Of a stretch of DNA of 64,000 nt, positions 26,031 through 34,213 are shown one piece after another. The stretch lies in assembly GCF_900141815.1 (NCBI RefSeq), contig NZ_FQYR01000002.1, forward strand, positions 124,001-188,000. Direction: 5' to 3'. This stretch comes from Rubritalea squalenifaciens DSM 18772. Its GTDB lineage: Bacteria; Verrucomicrobiota; Verrucomicrobiia; Verrucomicrobiales; Akkermansiaceae. The notes beneath the pieces are model-generated. The model had not been told where the DNA came from. It saw nothing but the letters and a program-made list of their open reading frames with translations, and did not search any database. Numbering within the stretch: position 1 is the first letter of the stretch; each line of letters starts with the position of its first letter. The position numbers and the translations under genes were made by a program.

Positions 26031-27002
26031 TTACGGCTTGGCGACGATGTTCACGCAGGTGCCCGTCTTGAGGAAAGTCATGATGTTATCCGCGGCAGTG
26101 GAAGCCATGGCGGCATTGGACTCATCCGTATTGGAGCCTACGTGTGGGGTCAGCAGGATATTGGAAAGCGTGCGGAGATCTTTGGCCGGATCCTGTGGCT
26201 GGTATGGCTCCACTTCAAAGACATCGAGAGCAGCTGCACCAAGGTGGCCGCTGGAGAGAGCATCGTAGAGAGCCTTTTCATCAACCAAAGCACCGCGGGC
26301 AGAGTTGATAAAGCGTGCACCCGCTTTCATCTTGCCGAAGAACTCGGCATTGGCGATGTGCTTGGTGGACTCGAGGACAGGAAGAAGGGTGATCACAAAG
26401 TCTGCATCTGCGAGAGCTTCATCCATGTTGGTCGTGTAGTGGGCGATACCGGAGTCAGCGCCGAAGTCTGGATTCTCCATGATATCGTAGCCAGTGACTT
26501 CCATGCTCAGGCCCACGCCAAGCTTGCGAGCGAGGTTACGACCGATGCGGCCACAGCCCAGGATCGTCACTTTACGCTTTGCGACTTCAATGCCCTTCTG
26601 TGGCTCCCACTTACCAGCCTTGGTGGTAGCATCAGCAGTCGCCACGTGGCGGGAAAGAGCTCCCAGCATCCAGACGGCATGTTCCGCTACCGCATTATCC
26701 AGCACACCCGGGGTATTGCAGACGGTAATGCCATTGGCGACCGCCTTATCCTTGTCGATCGAGTCATGGCCGACCCCATAGCGGGAGATCACAGAGCCCT
26801 CAGGCATGGCTTCATAGAGCTCACCTGTATAGGGATAAATATCAGCGATAAAGCCACGGATTCCTTCCTCGCGGATGCGCGCGGAGAGTGTTGGCTCATC
26901 TTCTGCGCTTGGCAGGAAGGTAAATTCATCCTGGGAAGCATTCAGCGCTTCGAAGGTGGATTTCGCTTTGTTGTATGAAATTTCAGAAACAAGGATGTTC
27001 AT
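26031..27002 (-). CDS. D-isomer-specific 2-hydroxyacid dehydrogenase
   Basis: 323 residues if started at the ATG at 27002 (MNILVSEIS), which gives the standard amino end; the frame stays open to 27071. Motifs present are the Rossmann GCGRIGRNLARKLG, the arginine in INSARGALVDE, the glutamate in DVFEVEP, and the catalytic histidine in LTPHVGSNT. The family includes phosphoglycerate dehydrogenase, glyoxylate/hydroxypyruvate reductases and 2-ketogluconate reductases. With gluconokinase and uxaC next to it, a sugar-acid reductase is the better guess. It is the first gene of the operon, divergent from the XylR-like regulator. Confidence 0.9.
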   Translation of the reverse strand: MNILVSEISYNKAKSTFEALNASQDEFTFLPSAEDEPTLSARIREEGIRGFIADIYPYTGELYEAMPEGSVISRYGVGHDSIDKDKAVANGITVCNTPGVLDNAVAEHAVWMLGALSRHVATADATTKAGKWEPQKGIEVAKRKVTILGCGRIGRNLARKLGVGLSMEVTGYDIMENPDFGADSGIAHYTTNMDEALADADFVITLLPVLESTKHIANAEFFGKMKAGARFINSARGALVDEKALYDALSSGHLGAAALDVFEVEPYQPQDPAKDLRTLSNILLTPHVGSNTDESNAAMASTAADNIMTFLKTGTCVNIVAKP

Positions 27003-27055
27003 CATGCTTCGCATACTCTGTCCCATTTCCGCTAATTTTACGATATCTATGTGCG

Positions 27056-27087
27056 GAATTGATTTTTTCAATTCGCGACAATATAGT
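27056..27087 (+). promoter_or_regulatory. Promoter and operator of the XylR-like regulator (divergent region)
   Basis: TTGATT at 27059-27064 and TATAGT at 27082-27087 are separated by 17 bases. An inverted repeat, GAATTGA (27056-27062) and TCAATTC (27068-27074), overlaps the -35 box. Transcription would begin about 27094, one base before the ATG at 27095, implying a leaderless message. The repeat also lies in the promoter of the divergent catabolic operon, so one protein could control both. Confidence 0.6.
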
Positions 27088-27094
27088 CACTTTC

Positions 27095-28225
27095 ATGAAG
27101 AAAGTTTTGGTCCTCACAGAGCTCCGCACCCACTACGGCAGACAGATCCTCAGTGGCTTAATGATGGAAGCTCGCGCGCACGACTGGTGGAACACCATGC
27201 GACTGACCGCCTCAGAGACCGACCGCGATGCTATCGCGCAGGTGCTGGCCCAGGTGGACGGCGTCATCGTCCGCGATGCCTCTCCGGAGGTCATGGAGGA
27301 ACTCAAAGGCCAGGAGGTACCCACCGTCGTCCTGCGTGGTGCCATGGGTGAGCCCGTGGAAGAGTCCGAGACCATGAAGGCTGCCGCTCACGTGGATGAT
27401 GCCAGTGTAGGTGCTCTCGCTGTTGAGGAACTGAAACGACTGAGTGTGAAGCACTGGGGCTTCGTAGGATTTGAAGGCGTGGGCTGGTCCAGGGGCCGTG
27501 GCGAGGCACTGATGAACCATCCCGCCGTCGTCCACGCCATCGAGCTCAGAGGCAACGAGCGTGAGAGCTGGAGTGGGGTACTCAGACTCGCCGAATGGCT
27601 GCGCAAGGTGCCCAAGCCGATCGGGGTTTTTGGCTGCTCGGATTCCGCAGGCCTCACGGTCCTGCAGGCCTGCCAATACGCCGGTTTCTCGGTACCCAAC
27701 CAAGTCGCCGTCATCGGGGTGGATAACGATGTGCAGCTCTGCCACACCAGCGTGCCTCCTTTGAGTAGTATCGACCTGCATGCCACTGGGGTAGGGCAGC
27801 GCGCCGCCTGGCAGCTCGCCAACATGCTAGGACTGCCTACCAAAGCTGAACCCGTCATTTCTCCAGCCCGTCTGGTCGCCCGCGAATCCAGCCACGAAGT
27901 AGACCGCTACTTCCTCTGCTATCAGAAAGCCGTGGAATGGCTCTCTAGCAATGCGCTGCGCGGACCATCCGTGGATGAACTCTCAGACGTCACCGGCATT
28001 TCACGTCGCGGCCTGGAAAGAGCCTTTGAAAAGCACGCCAAAGTCAGCCCGGCATCCGTGATCCGCGAGCACCGCATGAAGGCGATCGAGATCCTTTTGG
28101 CGAGAGATTCACTGACTCTGGACCGTATTGCTGCTCAAGCAGGCTTTACCGACGCCGCCGGCCTTTCGAACTTCGTGAAGCGCCAGACAGGTAAATCGCC
28201 ACGTGAACTCCGCGAAACCCTATGA
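27095..28225 (+). CDS. XylR-like transcription regulator (LacI-type sensor with AraC-type DNA-binding domain)
   Basis: 376 residues from the ATG at 27095. The N-terminal about 260 residues form a periplasmic-binding-protein fold (VLVLTELRTHYGRQILSGLM; VAVIGVDNDVQLCHTSVPPLSSI), as in XylR. The C-terminal 100 residues carry two AraC-type helix-turn-helices (VDELSDVTGISRRGLERAFEKH; LDRIAAQAGFTDAAGLSNFVKRQTGKSPRELR). It probably senses a sugar or sugar acid and controls the divergent uxaC-gntK operon. Upstream in-frame codons back to 26975 are unlikely to be translated. Its stop overlaps the next start by 4 bases. Confidence 0.92.
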   Translation: MKKVLVLTELRTHYGRQILSGLMMEARAHDWWNTMRLTASETDRDAIAQVLAQVDGVIVRDASPEVMEELKGQEVPTVVLRGAMGEPVEESETMKAAAHVDDASVGALAVEELKRLSVKHWGFVGFEGVGWSRGRGEALMNHPAVVHAIELRGNERESWSGVLRLAEWLRKVPKPIGVFGCSDSAGLTVLQACQYAGFSVPNQVAVIGVDNDVQLCHTSVPPLSSIDLHATGVGQRAAWQLANMLGLPTKAEPVISPARLVARESSHEVDRYFLCYQKAVEWLSSNALRGPSVDELSDVTGISRRGLERAFEKHAKVSPASVIREHRMKAIEILLARDSLTLDRIAAQAGFTDAAGLSNFVKRQTGKSPRELRETL

Positions 28226-29139
28226 TCCACAGAAGAAGCTTTTTGAAAACCATCCTGCCACTCCCCATGATCGCCAGCCTGGCCAAGGCGCAGTCAGCAG
28301 GGGAGGGGGACAAAGCGCAGCTCAGCATCGGCATCATTGCCGACCCTCAATACGCCAACAAAGAGGCGCGTGGCAGTCGCTACTACCGTGAGTCACTCGG
28401 CAAGCTGCGCCGTGCCATCGCCGAGCTCAACCAGCACCAGCTGGATCTCGTAGTCACCCTGGGAGATTTGATTGACGAGGATTTCAGCAGCTTCAACCCG
28501 GTGCTCAAGGAATACCAGTCACTCAAAGTGCCTTACTACCACGTGCTTGGGAACCATGACTTTTCGGTCTCTGACGCAGAAAAGGCCAGAGTCCCCGAAA
28601 CCCTGGGACTGGGCAAAGCCACCTACTTCAGCCAGCAACACAGCGGCTGGAGACTCATCTATCTGGACGGCACGGAACTCAGCGTTTTTCGCTACGGAAT
28701 CGGAGACCCAAGACGAGAGGAAGCCCAGGCCTATCTGGATAAACTGACCGAAGCCAAGGCTGCCCGAGGCAGACCCTGGAACTCTGGCCTCACTGCCAAG
28801 CAGTTCAACTGGTTGGAGCAGGAGCTCCAGGCCGCCAAAAAGGCCTCCCAGCGCGTCCTCCTGTTCAACCACCTCCCCGTCCTGCCGGCCGAGGACGGCC
28901 ACAACCTCTGGAATGCTCCGGAACTGGTCACCCTGCTTGAAAAGCACGACCACGTGGCAGCCTACCTCAATGGCCACAACCACGCTGGCAACTACGTCCA
29001 GCACCAGGGTGCCCACTACGTGAATTTCAAGGGCATGGTGGAAACCCAAGCAGAAACGGCCTACGCCATTGTCCGCTGTTTTCAGGACCGATTGGAAATC
29101 AATGGTTATGGAGCTGAGCCAAGTCGTAGCATGCGCTGA
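28222..29139 (+). CDS. Tat-exported calcineurin-like phosphoesterase
   Basis: 305 residues. The N-terminus HRRSFLKTILPLPMIASLAKA is a twin-arginine signal. The metallophosphoesterase motifs are complete: GIIADPQY, LGDLIDED, LGNHDFS, LLFNHLPVLPA and LNGHNHAGNY. The order and spacing resemble ADP-ribose/CDP-alcohol diphosphatases. It overlaps the stop of the XylR-like regulator by 4 bases (ATGA), tying an exported phosphatase to the sugar-acid regulon. The substrate is unknown. Confidence 0.88.
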   Translation: MIHRRSFLKTILPLPMIASLAKAQSAGEGDKAQLSIGIIADPQYANKEARGSRYYRESLGKLRRAIAELNQHQLDLVVTLGDLIDEDFSSFNPVLKEYQSLKVPYYHVLGNHDFSVSDAEKARVPETLGLGKATYFSQQHSGWRLIYLDGTELSVFRYGIGDPRREEAQAYLDKLTEAKAARGRPWNSGLTAKQFNWLEQELQAAKKASQRVLLFNHLPVLPAEDGHNLWNAPELVTLLEKHDHVAAYLNGHNHAGNYVQHQGAHYVNFKGMVETQAETAYAIVRCFQDRLEINGYGAEPSRSMR

Positions 29140-29216
29140 ACCATCTCCGCCCGCGCTCTAACTGTCCTATTTTTTACTATACAGCCTCACTCAGGTATTT
29201 GTAAAAATAGGCTTCG

Positions 29217-30011
29217 ATGAGCCTCCCCCACTGTCCCTCCCACATTCGAAAAATATGGCAGCAAATTGCTCATTACTCCTACCATGAGAGCGATCAAGCC
29301 ATGCTCTATTTCCTTGAGGAAATGAAGCGCCACTTGAATGCCCGTAACGTACTCTGGATTGGCAGCGGCCGAGGCAAGGATGCCAGCAATACCCCGGTAA
29401 TCGAGATGTTAGGCGAGTGGACGACCGTCGATGTACTCTACTGCCAGTCCAGCGAGAGACCGCGTACTCCGGAAGACAACTATCAACTCTACATGGAGGT
29501 CAAACAGAAGCACGGCATTGACCCCTTGACCAAAGCCGCCATTGAGAGTGCTGGCAGCTCGCGTAGTTTTACACGCAGAGATGTCATTACTGATGAGGAG
29601 TGGCAGAACCATTGGATTCATCGTGAGTTCCACCAGAAGAATGGTGATTCTGAACTGATGTTCGTTGTCTATTCCGTGGATTCCGCATGCGAGTCCTACA
29701 TCGTCTTCTACCGGGGCATCGGCGAGGCACCGTTCACCGTGGAGGAACGGGAATTCGCCTTCACCGCCAGTATGGGCATAGGGGTGCTCCATAAGCGTAT
29801 GATGCAGCTGCGCGGCGCCGCTCTTCCTTCTACCAGACTCTTGAGCCCGCAAGAAAAGGCGGTACTTAATCTGCTCATCCAAGGAAGGCGAGACAAAGAA
29901 GTCGCGCTCTCCCTGGGAATCTCACCCACCACGGTGAACAAGCACCTCTCATCCATTTACCGGAAGTTTGGCGTCTCTGGCAAATTCGACCTCATCGCCC
30001 AGCTGATGTAG
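29217..30011 (+). CDS. LuxR-family transcription regulator
   Basis: 264 residues. The C-terminal about 60 residues are a LuxR/GerE helix-turn-helix (LSPQEKAVLNLLIQGRRDKEVALSLGISPTTVNKHLSSIYRKFGV). The N-terminal 190 residues could be a GAF-like or autoinducer-type sensor (NVLWIGSGRG; ESYIVFYRGIGEAPFTVEEREF), but I cannot assign a ligand. No receiver domain is present. It stands alone on the plus strand with its own upstream region of about 80 bases. Confidence 0.85.
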   Translation: MSLPHCPSHIRKIWQQIAHYSYHESDQAMLYFLEEMKRHLNARNVLWIGSGRGKDASNTPVIEMLGEWTTVDVLYCQSSERPRTPEDNYQLYMEVKQKHGIDPLTKAAIESAGSSRSFTRRDVITDEEWQNHWIHREFHQKNGDSELMFVVYSVDSACESYIVFYRGIGEAPFTVEEREFAFTASMGIGVLHKRMMQLRGAALPSTRLLSPQEKAVLNLLIQGRRDKEVALSLGISPTTVNKHLSSIYRKFGVSGKFDLIAQLM

Positions 30012-30070
30012 GCCATCGAGCGGCCTCATCTATCAGCTTTCTTCGGCTACTTAAGAAAAGCCATTGGCAG

Positions 30071-30146
30071 AGACACACCCTCTGTGATATAACTATATTA
30101 GTCTCTTAGCCTCACGTGCCTCGCACAGGCTCCAGAGAGTGTGTCT
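30071..30146 (+). ncRNA. Candidate structured leader RNA (three-way junction)
   Basis: AGACACAC (30071-30078) pairs with GTGTGTCT (30139-30146). After one C-A mismatch, CTCTG (30080-30084) pairs with CAGAG (30133-30137), giving a 13-pair closing helix. Inside it are a small hairpin ATAT-AACT-ATAT (30087-30098) and a larger one, AGCCT/AGGCT (30108-30112/30127-30131) stacked on GTGC/GCAC (30116-30119/30123-30126). It ends 35 bases before the ATG of the VOC gene. It could be a riboswitch-like leader, a processing signal or a small RNA; no known family is recognised. Confidence 0.45.
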
Positions 30147-30181
30147 AACCCCCATACATTGCTTGCTATTAGCCAAACCCC

Positions 30182-30604
30182 ATGAAGCCAAAAATCCAAC
30201 CTTACCTATTTTTCGGAGGCCTCTGTGAAAAGGCCCTCGTCTATTACACCCGAGCCATAGGAGCTGAAGTCAAAGCCCTTATGCGCTACAAAGACAACCC
30301 CGAGCCTGATGAGGAGAAATTCAAGATCCCCAAAGGCTACGAGGACAAAGTCATGCACGCCTGTATGCGCGTGGGCAACGCCTACATCATGGCCTCCGAT
30401 GGATGCGGTGAAGAAGCCGAGCACAAAGGCTACTCCATCTATCTAGGCTGCGAGAATGCAGCGGAAGCCGAAGAACGCTTCAATGCCCTCGCAGACAAAG
30501 GCAAGGTGAACATGCCACTGGAAAAGACCTTTTGGTCTCCAAAATTCGGCATGGTCACTGACCCCTTCGGCATTCAGTGGATGGTCGGTGTGGATGTGGA
30601 TTAA
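30182..30604 (+). CDS. VOC-superfamily protein (PhnB/YjdN-like)
   Basis: 140 residues. PhnB-like proteins adopt the vicinal-oxygen-chelate fold; many are annotated as glyoxalase or 3-demethylubiquinone methyltransferase without biochemical proof. Family features are YLFFGGLCEKALVYYTRAIGAEV at the start, MHACMRVGNAYIMASDG in the middle, and FWSPKFGMVTDPFGIQWMV at the end. It is monocistronic, preceded by the structured leader at 30071-30146 and followed by a terminator at 30647. Confidence 0.9.
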   Translation: MKPKIQPYLFFGGLCEKALVYYTRAIGAEVKALMRYKDNPEPDEEKFKIPKGYEDKVMHACMRVGNAYIMASDGCGEEAEHKGYSIYLGCENAAEAEERFNALADKGKVNMPLEKTFWSPKFGMVTDPFGIQWMVGVDVD

Positions 30605-30646
30605 TCGCCGATAGTCGTAGTTCCACACCCCACACGCATGCACTCT

Positions 30647-30670
30647 AACACTCCCTAGGGAGTGTTTTTT
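30647..30670. terminator. Bidirectional terminator
   Basis: AACACTCCCT (30647-30656) is followed directly by its complement AGGGAGTGTT (30657-30666) and a T run to 30670. It separates the VOC gene from the convergent cytochrome operon. Confidence 0.85.
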
Positions 30671-30676
30671 ATGTGC

Positions 30677-32887
30677 TTATTTCAAGGTACTGATCCACTC
30701 CACTAGGAGCTTCACATTCTTCTCTCCCAGAGCGTCCCCGAGTGGACTCATGATCGGCTGGTAACCTACCGGGTGTTCAGCCCCGGGCTGCATAATGGCC
30801 TTCTGGAGATAGGCTTTGTCGATGGTGACTTCCACCCGCTTGCCATCCCGGATCACGACTTGCTTCTTCCCTAACAGACCTGCAAGACCCGGACCGATGA
30901 GACGCTCTCGGGTGATCTTGTGGCAGGATACACAGTTCTCGCTGAACAGCGTCAGCGCCTTGGCGTGAGGGCTCACCTCCTCGCCATCTTCCATCAGGTC
31001 AATCTTCTTCGCGTAAACTGGGGCAGGGGATTTCTCACCCATTTTACCAGCTGGGATCTGATTGACAGTCGTCCACCATTCTCCGGCCCAGGCCAGCTTG
31101 CCGTCCTCTCCAGTCGTCTCTGCGTCCAGTGTACCGTGAACCACATAGCCGGTCTTGATCCCCGGGATTTCCAGAAATACCTGCGTACGGTCAGATGAGA
31201 CGGTCGCACTGAGCACTTGGAGGTCGTGCTTGTCGACCTTGGGGCCACCATAATTGGCAGTCGGCTTGTAAGTGTAGGTATCGATCTTGTAATAAGCCGG
31301 ATCCCAGCCCAGCCCCTCTTTGAGCGGCTGGATAAAGGTCAGAGTCAGGCCATTGCTCATTGTATCCACCCGCAGGACCTCAAAGACGGGGGCATCACCC
31401 ATCTCAATGCGGTACAAGCCCTGATAAGCTCCGCGTCCCCAGTTGCCACGACTCCCGCAGACACCTGCATAGAGATGGCCGTCCGGGCCCTCCATCAGGC
31501 GGTTGATGCCACCTTTGAGACCTTGGGAAAAACGGAATGCGGTACCCTGTAATTCACCATCGATCTCCTCCATCGAAATCCGTCTGATCCCACCGTGATG
31601 GATGTCCCCAACCAACAATTGCCCCTGATAGCGTCCGCTCTTTAGCTGATAGGGTTGTGTAGGGGAGTTGGCGATTTCATTATGAGGAAGCCACGCCATC
31701 GGCGGTGACACAGGCTGCTCGCTGAGCGGATGGGGAGGGAAATAGCGATGGTTGTAGAAACGTCCCGGCTTCACATCCACGATCTTGTTACCCGGCAAGT
31801 AATCACCCTGGTTATCCGCCACAAAGAGATGCTCTTTGTCCGCTGAGAAGGCCATGCCATTGGGTGTGCGGAAGCCCGCTGCCACCACTTCGTACTGGCC
31901 AGTCTTCGGATCGATGCGCACCACCGTACCACGATCCTTCACCTGTGGCTTGGTGGTTGCCCCTCCCAAGTTCACGGCTATCGCCAGCGTCGTGTAGAAG
32001 TAGCCATCCTTGTACTGTGGGCAGAAGGAGAACTCGTGGAAGTTATCGCACACTTCCCAGGCATTGCACACCACCTCATAGGAATCACACTTGCCGTCCT
32101 TATCCAGATCTCGCAAGCGGGTCAGTTCCTGCTTCTGCTGCACATAGATTACATCGTCCACCACTACGACACCGAGTGGCTCAGCCATCCCTTCGGCAAA
32201 ACGGGTGATCTGCATCTGCTCACGCGCACCGCCATAGCCTTTGATTAGGTAGACTGATCCCCACTTGTCCCAGGAAGACACGACCATGGTGCCGTCTGAG
32301 AGGAAATCGATCCCGGTCACTTTCAGGTTCAAAGGACCCGGTGAAATATCCACCACCTTGGTGGATGGGTGTGGCTTCGTGAGCTTGGACTGGATACCCA
32401 CCCGCTTGTGAAGCCGTGGCTTCAGCTCACTGAGCAAGTCCGTATCGCCGGACAAAGACACTTTCTGAAGGTCCATCAAGGCCCGCCCCTTCAACTTCTC
32501 AGGCCTAATACTGAGCACATTGATACCTTTCTTGAACTTGAAGGTTCCGATCTTCACGGCCTGGTAATCCGTCCAAGAAGCGGTTTCTTGCACAGCCGCC
32601 TTGATGGCGTGCTCGCCAAACTGGACCGTGTATGCTGAGGAGGGGATCTCATGCATCGATTGATAGACTGTGAGCTCCACCTCGCCTTCGCCTTTTGCTT
32701 TGAAAGTCCAGCTCGGCACCGAACTCTGGGAGCTCCAGTATTGGAACCTGTCCTTGTTCCAGGTCAGCTGGCGACCGCCACTCGGGCCTTTGATCTTGGC
32801 GGTCTTTCCTGTCAGTTCAAGCGTACCCGCAGTAAGAGACATGGGCAGCAGCGAGAGCAGGAGAGAGAGAATGATTGATATCTTCAT
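30677..32887 (-). CDS. Exported beta-propeller/cytochrome c fusion of PVC type
   Basis: 736 residues. Signal peptide 1-19. A carbohydrate-binding-like beta domain covers about residues 25-145. A six-bladed-propeller-like dehydrogenase domain covers about 180-590 (VTGIDFLSDGTMVVSSWDKWGSVYLI; GFRTPNGMAFSADKEHLFVADNQGDYLPGNKI). A C-terminal cytochrome c domain has heme motif Cys652-Val-Ser-Cys-His656 and a late methionine (YQPIMSPL). Such proteins are common in Planctomycetes and Verrucomicrobia and are thought to oxidise sugars or similar compounds in the periplasm, but substrates are mostly unknown. It is encoded 11 bases downstream of the gene at 32899 in an operon. Confidence 0.85.
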   Translation of the reverse strand: MKISIILSLLLSLLPMSLTAGTLELTGKTAKIKGPSGGRQLTWNKDRFQYWSSQSSVPSWTFKAKGEGEVELTVYQSMHEIPSSAYTVQFGEHAIKAAVQETASWTDYQAVKIGTFKFKKGINVLSIRPEKLKGRALMDLQKVSLSGDTDLLSELKPRLHKRVGIQSKLTKPHPSTKVVDISPGPLNLKVTGIDFLSDGTMVVSSWDKWGSVYLIKGYGGAREQMQITRFAEGMAEPLGVVVVDDVIYVQQKQELTRLRDLDKDGKCDSYEVVCNAWEVCDNFHEFSFCPQYKDGYFYTTLAIAVNLGGATTKPQVKDRGTVVRIDPKTGQYEVVAAGFRTPNGMAFSADKEHLFVADNQGDYLPGNKIVDVKPGRFYNHRYFPPHPLSEQPVSPPMAWLPHNEIANSPTQPYQLKSGRYQGQLLVGDIHHGGIRRISMEEIDGELQGTAFRFSQGLKGGINRLMEGPDGHLYAGVCGSRGNWGRGAYQGLYRIEMGDAPVFEVLRVDTMSNGLTLTFIQPLKEGLGWDPAYYKIDTYTYKPTANYGGPKVDKHDLQVLSATVSSDRTQVFLEIPGIKTGYVVHGTLDAETTGEDGKLAWAGEWWTTVNQIPAGKMGEKSPAPVYAKKIDLMEDGEEVSPHAKALTLFSENCVSCHKITRERLIGPGLAGLLGKKQVVIRDGKRVEVTIDKAYLQKAIMQPGAEHPVGYQPIMSPLGDALGEKNVKLLVEWISTLK

Positions 32888-32898
32888 GAGTAAAAATG

Positions 32899-33519
32899 TT
32901 AGAATGTCGTGCTGATACTCAGCGGCTGTGCCAAGCTCGCCTCACTGAATGCCTTACCAGCCTGAGTCCAGGAGATACCCCGGGCAGGCTTGAACTGGAT
33001 GGAAGCGCCCGCCGAGGCTGGCGTAACGCTGATCGAGCGCTTCAGTGTTTTGTTTTGATAGGTCGGCATCTCTTCAATGGTCGCCACGAGTTCGAATTGC
33101 TCGTTCTTCACGCCATAGCGTAAGACGAGCTGCCCATCACGAAAGGCATGTCCCATATACAGCACCTTGCCCAAGCTGCTGGTGAACTCTGGCTCCCGGT
33201 GATCAAAAATGATGTCCCCGAGATGCTCTGGCTGTGGCCCGTTCTTCTGGGTGTAAACGGAACTATCCAGCTTCACCAGATTACCCTGTTCGCCTTTCCA
33301 AACCATCCCGAGGTGAGCATGCCAGGTGTCATAAGAGATCGCACGCGTCTCATCCAAGATCACCGTCAACATCCGTGGACGGTCATCGATCACCGAGCGG
33401 AACACCCGGGGCATCGGCTGCGCCTGAAGTTGGTTTCCCTGATCATCAAAGGCATCGGCGCGCAATTCAGCGGCACCTGCCAGCGCCAGCATGAGTAAAG
33501 CGATTGGTCGTATCTGCAT
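32899..33519 (-). CDS. Exported protein of unknown function, partner of the cytochrome fusion
   Basis: 206 residues with a signal peptide (MQIRPIALLMLALAGAAELRA). The mature part is beta-rich and contains RPRMLTVILDETRAISYDTWHAHLGMVWKG, a segment that in related bacteria can occur fused to propeller/cytochrome proteins. No catalytic motif is seen. It is the first gene of the two-gene operon with the cytochrome fusion, and may supply an accessory domain that other species encode in one protein. Confidence 0.75.
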   Translation of the reverse strand: MQIRPIALLMLALAGAAELRADAFDDQGNQLQAQPMPRVFRSVIDDRPRMLTVILDETRAISYDTWHAHLGMVWKGEQGNLVKLDSSVYTQKNGPQPEHLGDIIFDHREPEFTSSLGKVLYMGHAFRDGQLVLRYGVKNEQFELVATIEEMPTYQNKTLKRSISVTPASAGASIQFKPARGISWTQAGKAFSEASLAQPLSISTTF

Positions 33520-33620
33520 GCAGGCTTTACAGCCGAATTGACCAAAGGTTACGGAGGTTATTTAAAGAATCCGGGACATACACCTGCTAAGAAAATCCGG
33601 GGCTAATCGTTAACCTCTTA

Positions 33621-34196
33621 GTGCTGTCACCATCTACATGCTTACTGGCTTTCATCGTCATACTCTTTCTCACGTCTTGCGACAAAGAGAGCACCGAATT
33701 GCCTAGTAAACCAAAAACCTACCTCAACGAACAATGCGAAGTACACCATGAGAGGCTATACCTTCATGTGCAAAAAGCTACCATTTGTGGCACTAGAAAG
33801 CATGCGCAGTTTCTCATGAGTTATGACTGGGAGAGCATCTTTCCTCACGCGTTTTATGGGGGCGAACCTGACTTTAGAGTCAATGGAAAATCTTTCTATA
33901 TAGTCTGCGAAAGCTGCCAAAAAGATCTCGCGTTTGAAGGAGATTTTTTTGATCTAAAAGAAGCAGGCTTTATCATCTTAGTAAGATTGGATTCCGACGG
34001 CTATCTCACGTTTGAAGACAACAAGAAAGTCCACTTCAAGGACGCGGTCCCCATTCTGAAAGATTTAAACAGAGAGGATCGTCGACCACTCATGGATTTA
34101 GTCGTTCTCGCCCCCCATCAGGTGAGAAAGAAGTACAAACTCGAGATACACAACCTTACCAACGAGGCTGGTATTACCCATACCTCTTGGGAATAA
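33621..34196 (+). CDS. Lipoprotein of unknown function
   Basis: 191 residues from a GTG start; no ATG gives the signal sequence. The lipobox LTSC follows a hydrophobic stretch (LLAFIVILFLTSCDKES). The mature protein has five further cysteines, including CESC in the middle, and no domain I recognise. Composition is AT-richer than in neighbouring genes, which may mean recent acquisition. It is convergent with the isomerase gene at 34214 (17 bases between stops). Confidence 0.7.
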   Translation: MLSPSTCLLAFIVILFLTSCDKESTELPSKPKTYLNEQCEVHHERLYLHVQKATICGTRKHAQFLMSYDWESIFPHAFYGGEPDFRVNGKSFYIVCESCQKDLAFEGDFFDLKEAGFIILVRLDSDGYLTFEDNKKVHFKDAVPILKDLNREDRRPLMDLVVLAPHQVRKKYKLEIHNLTNEAGITHTSWE

Positions 34197-34213
34197 GTCC
34201 ACTCCCAATCATA

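Noticed and set aside
30108-30146. tRNA-like fold
   Set aside because: No TPsiC arm consensus, no acceptor stem with CCA-like end, and no anticodon arm of the right size.
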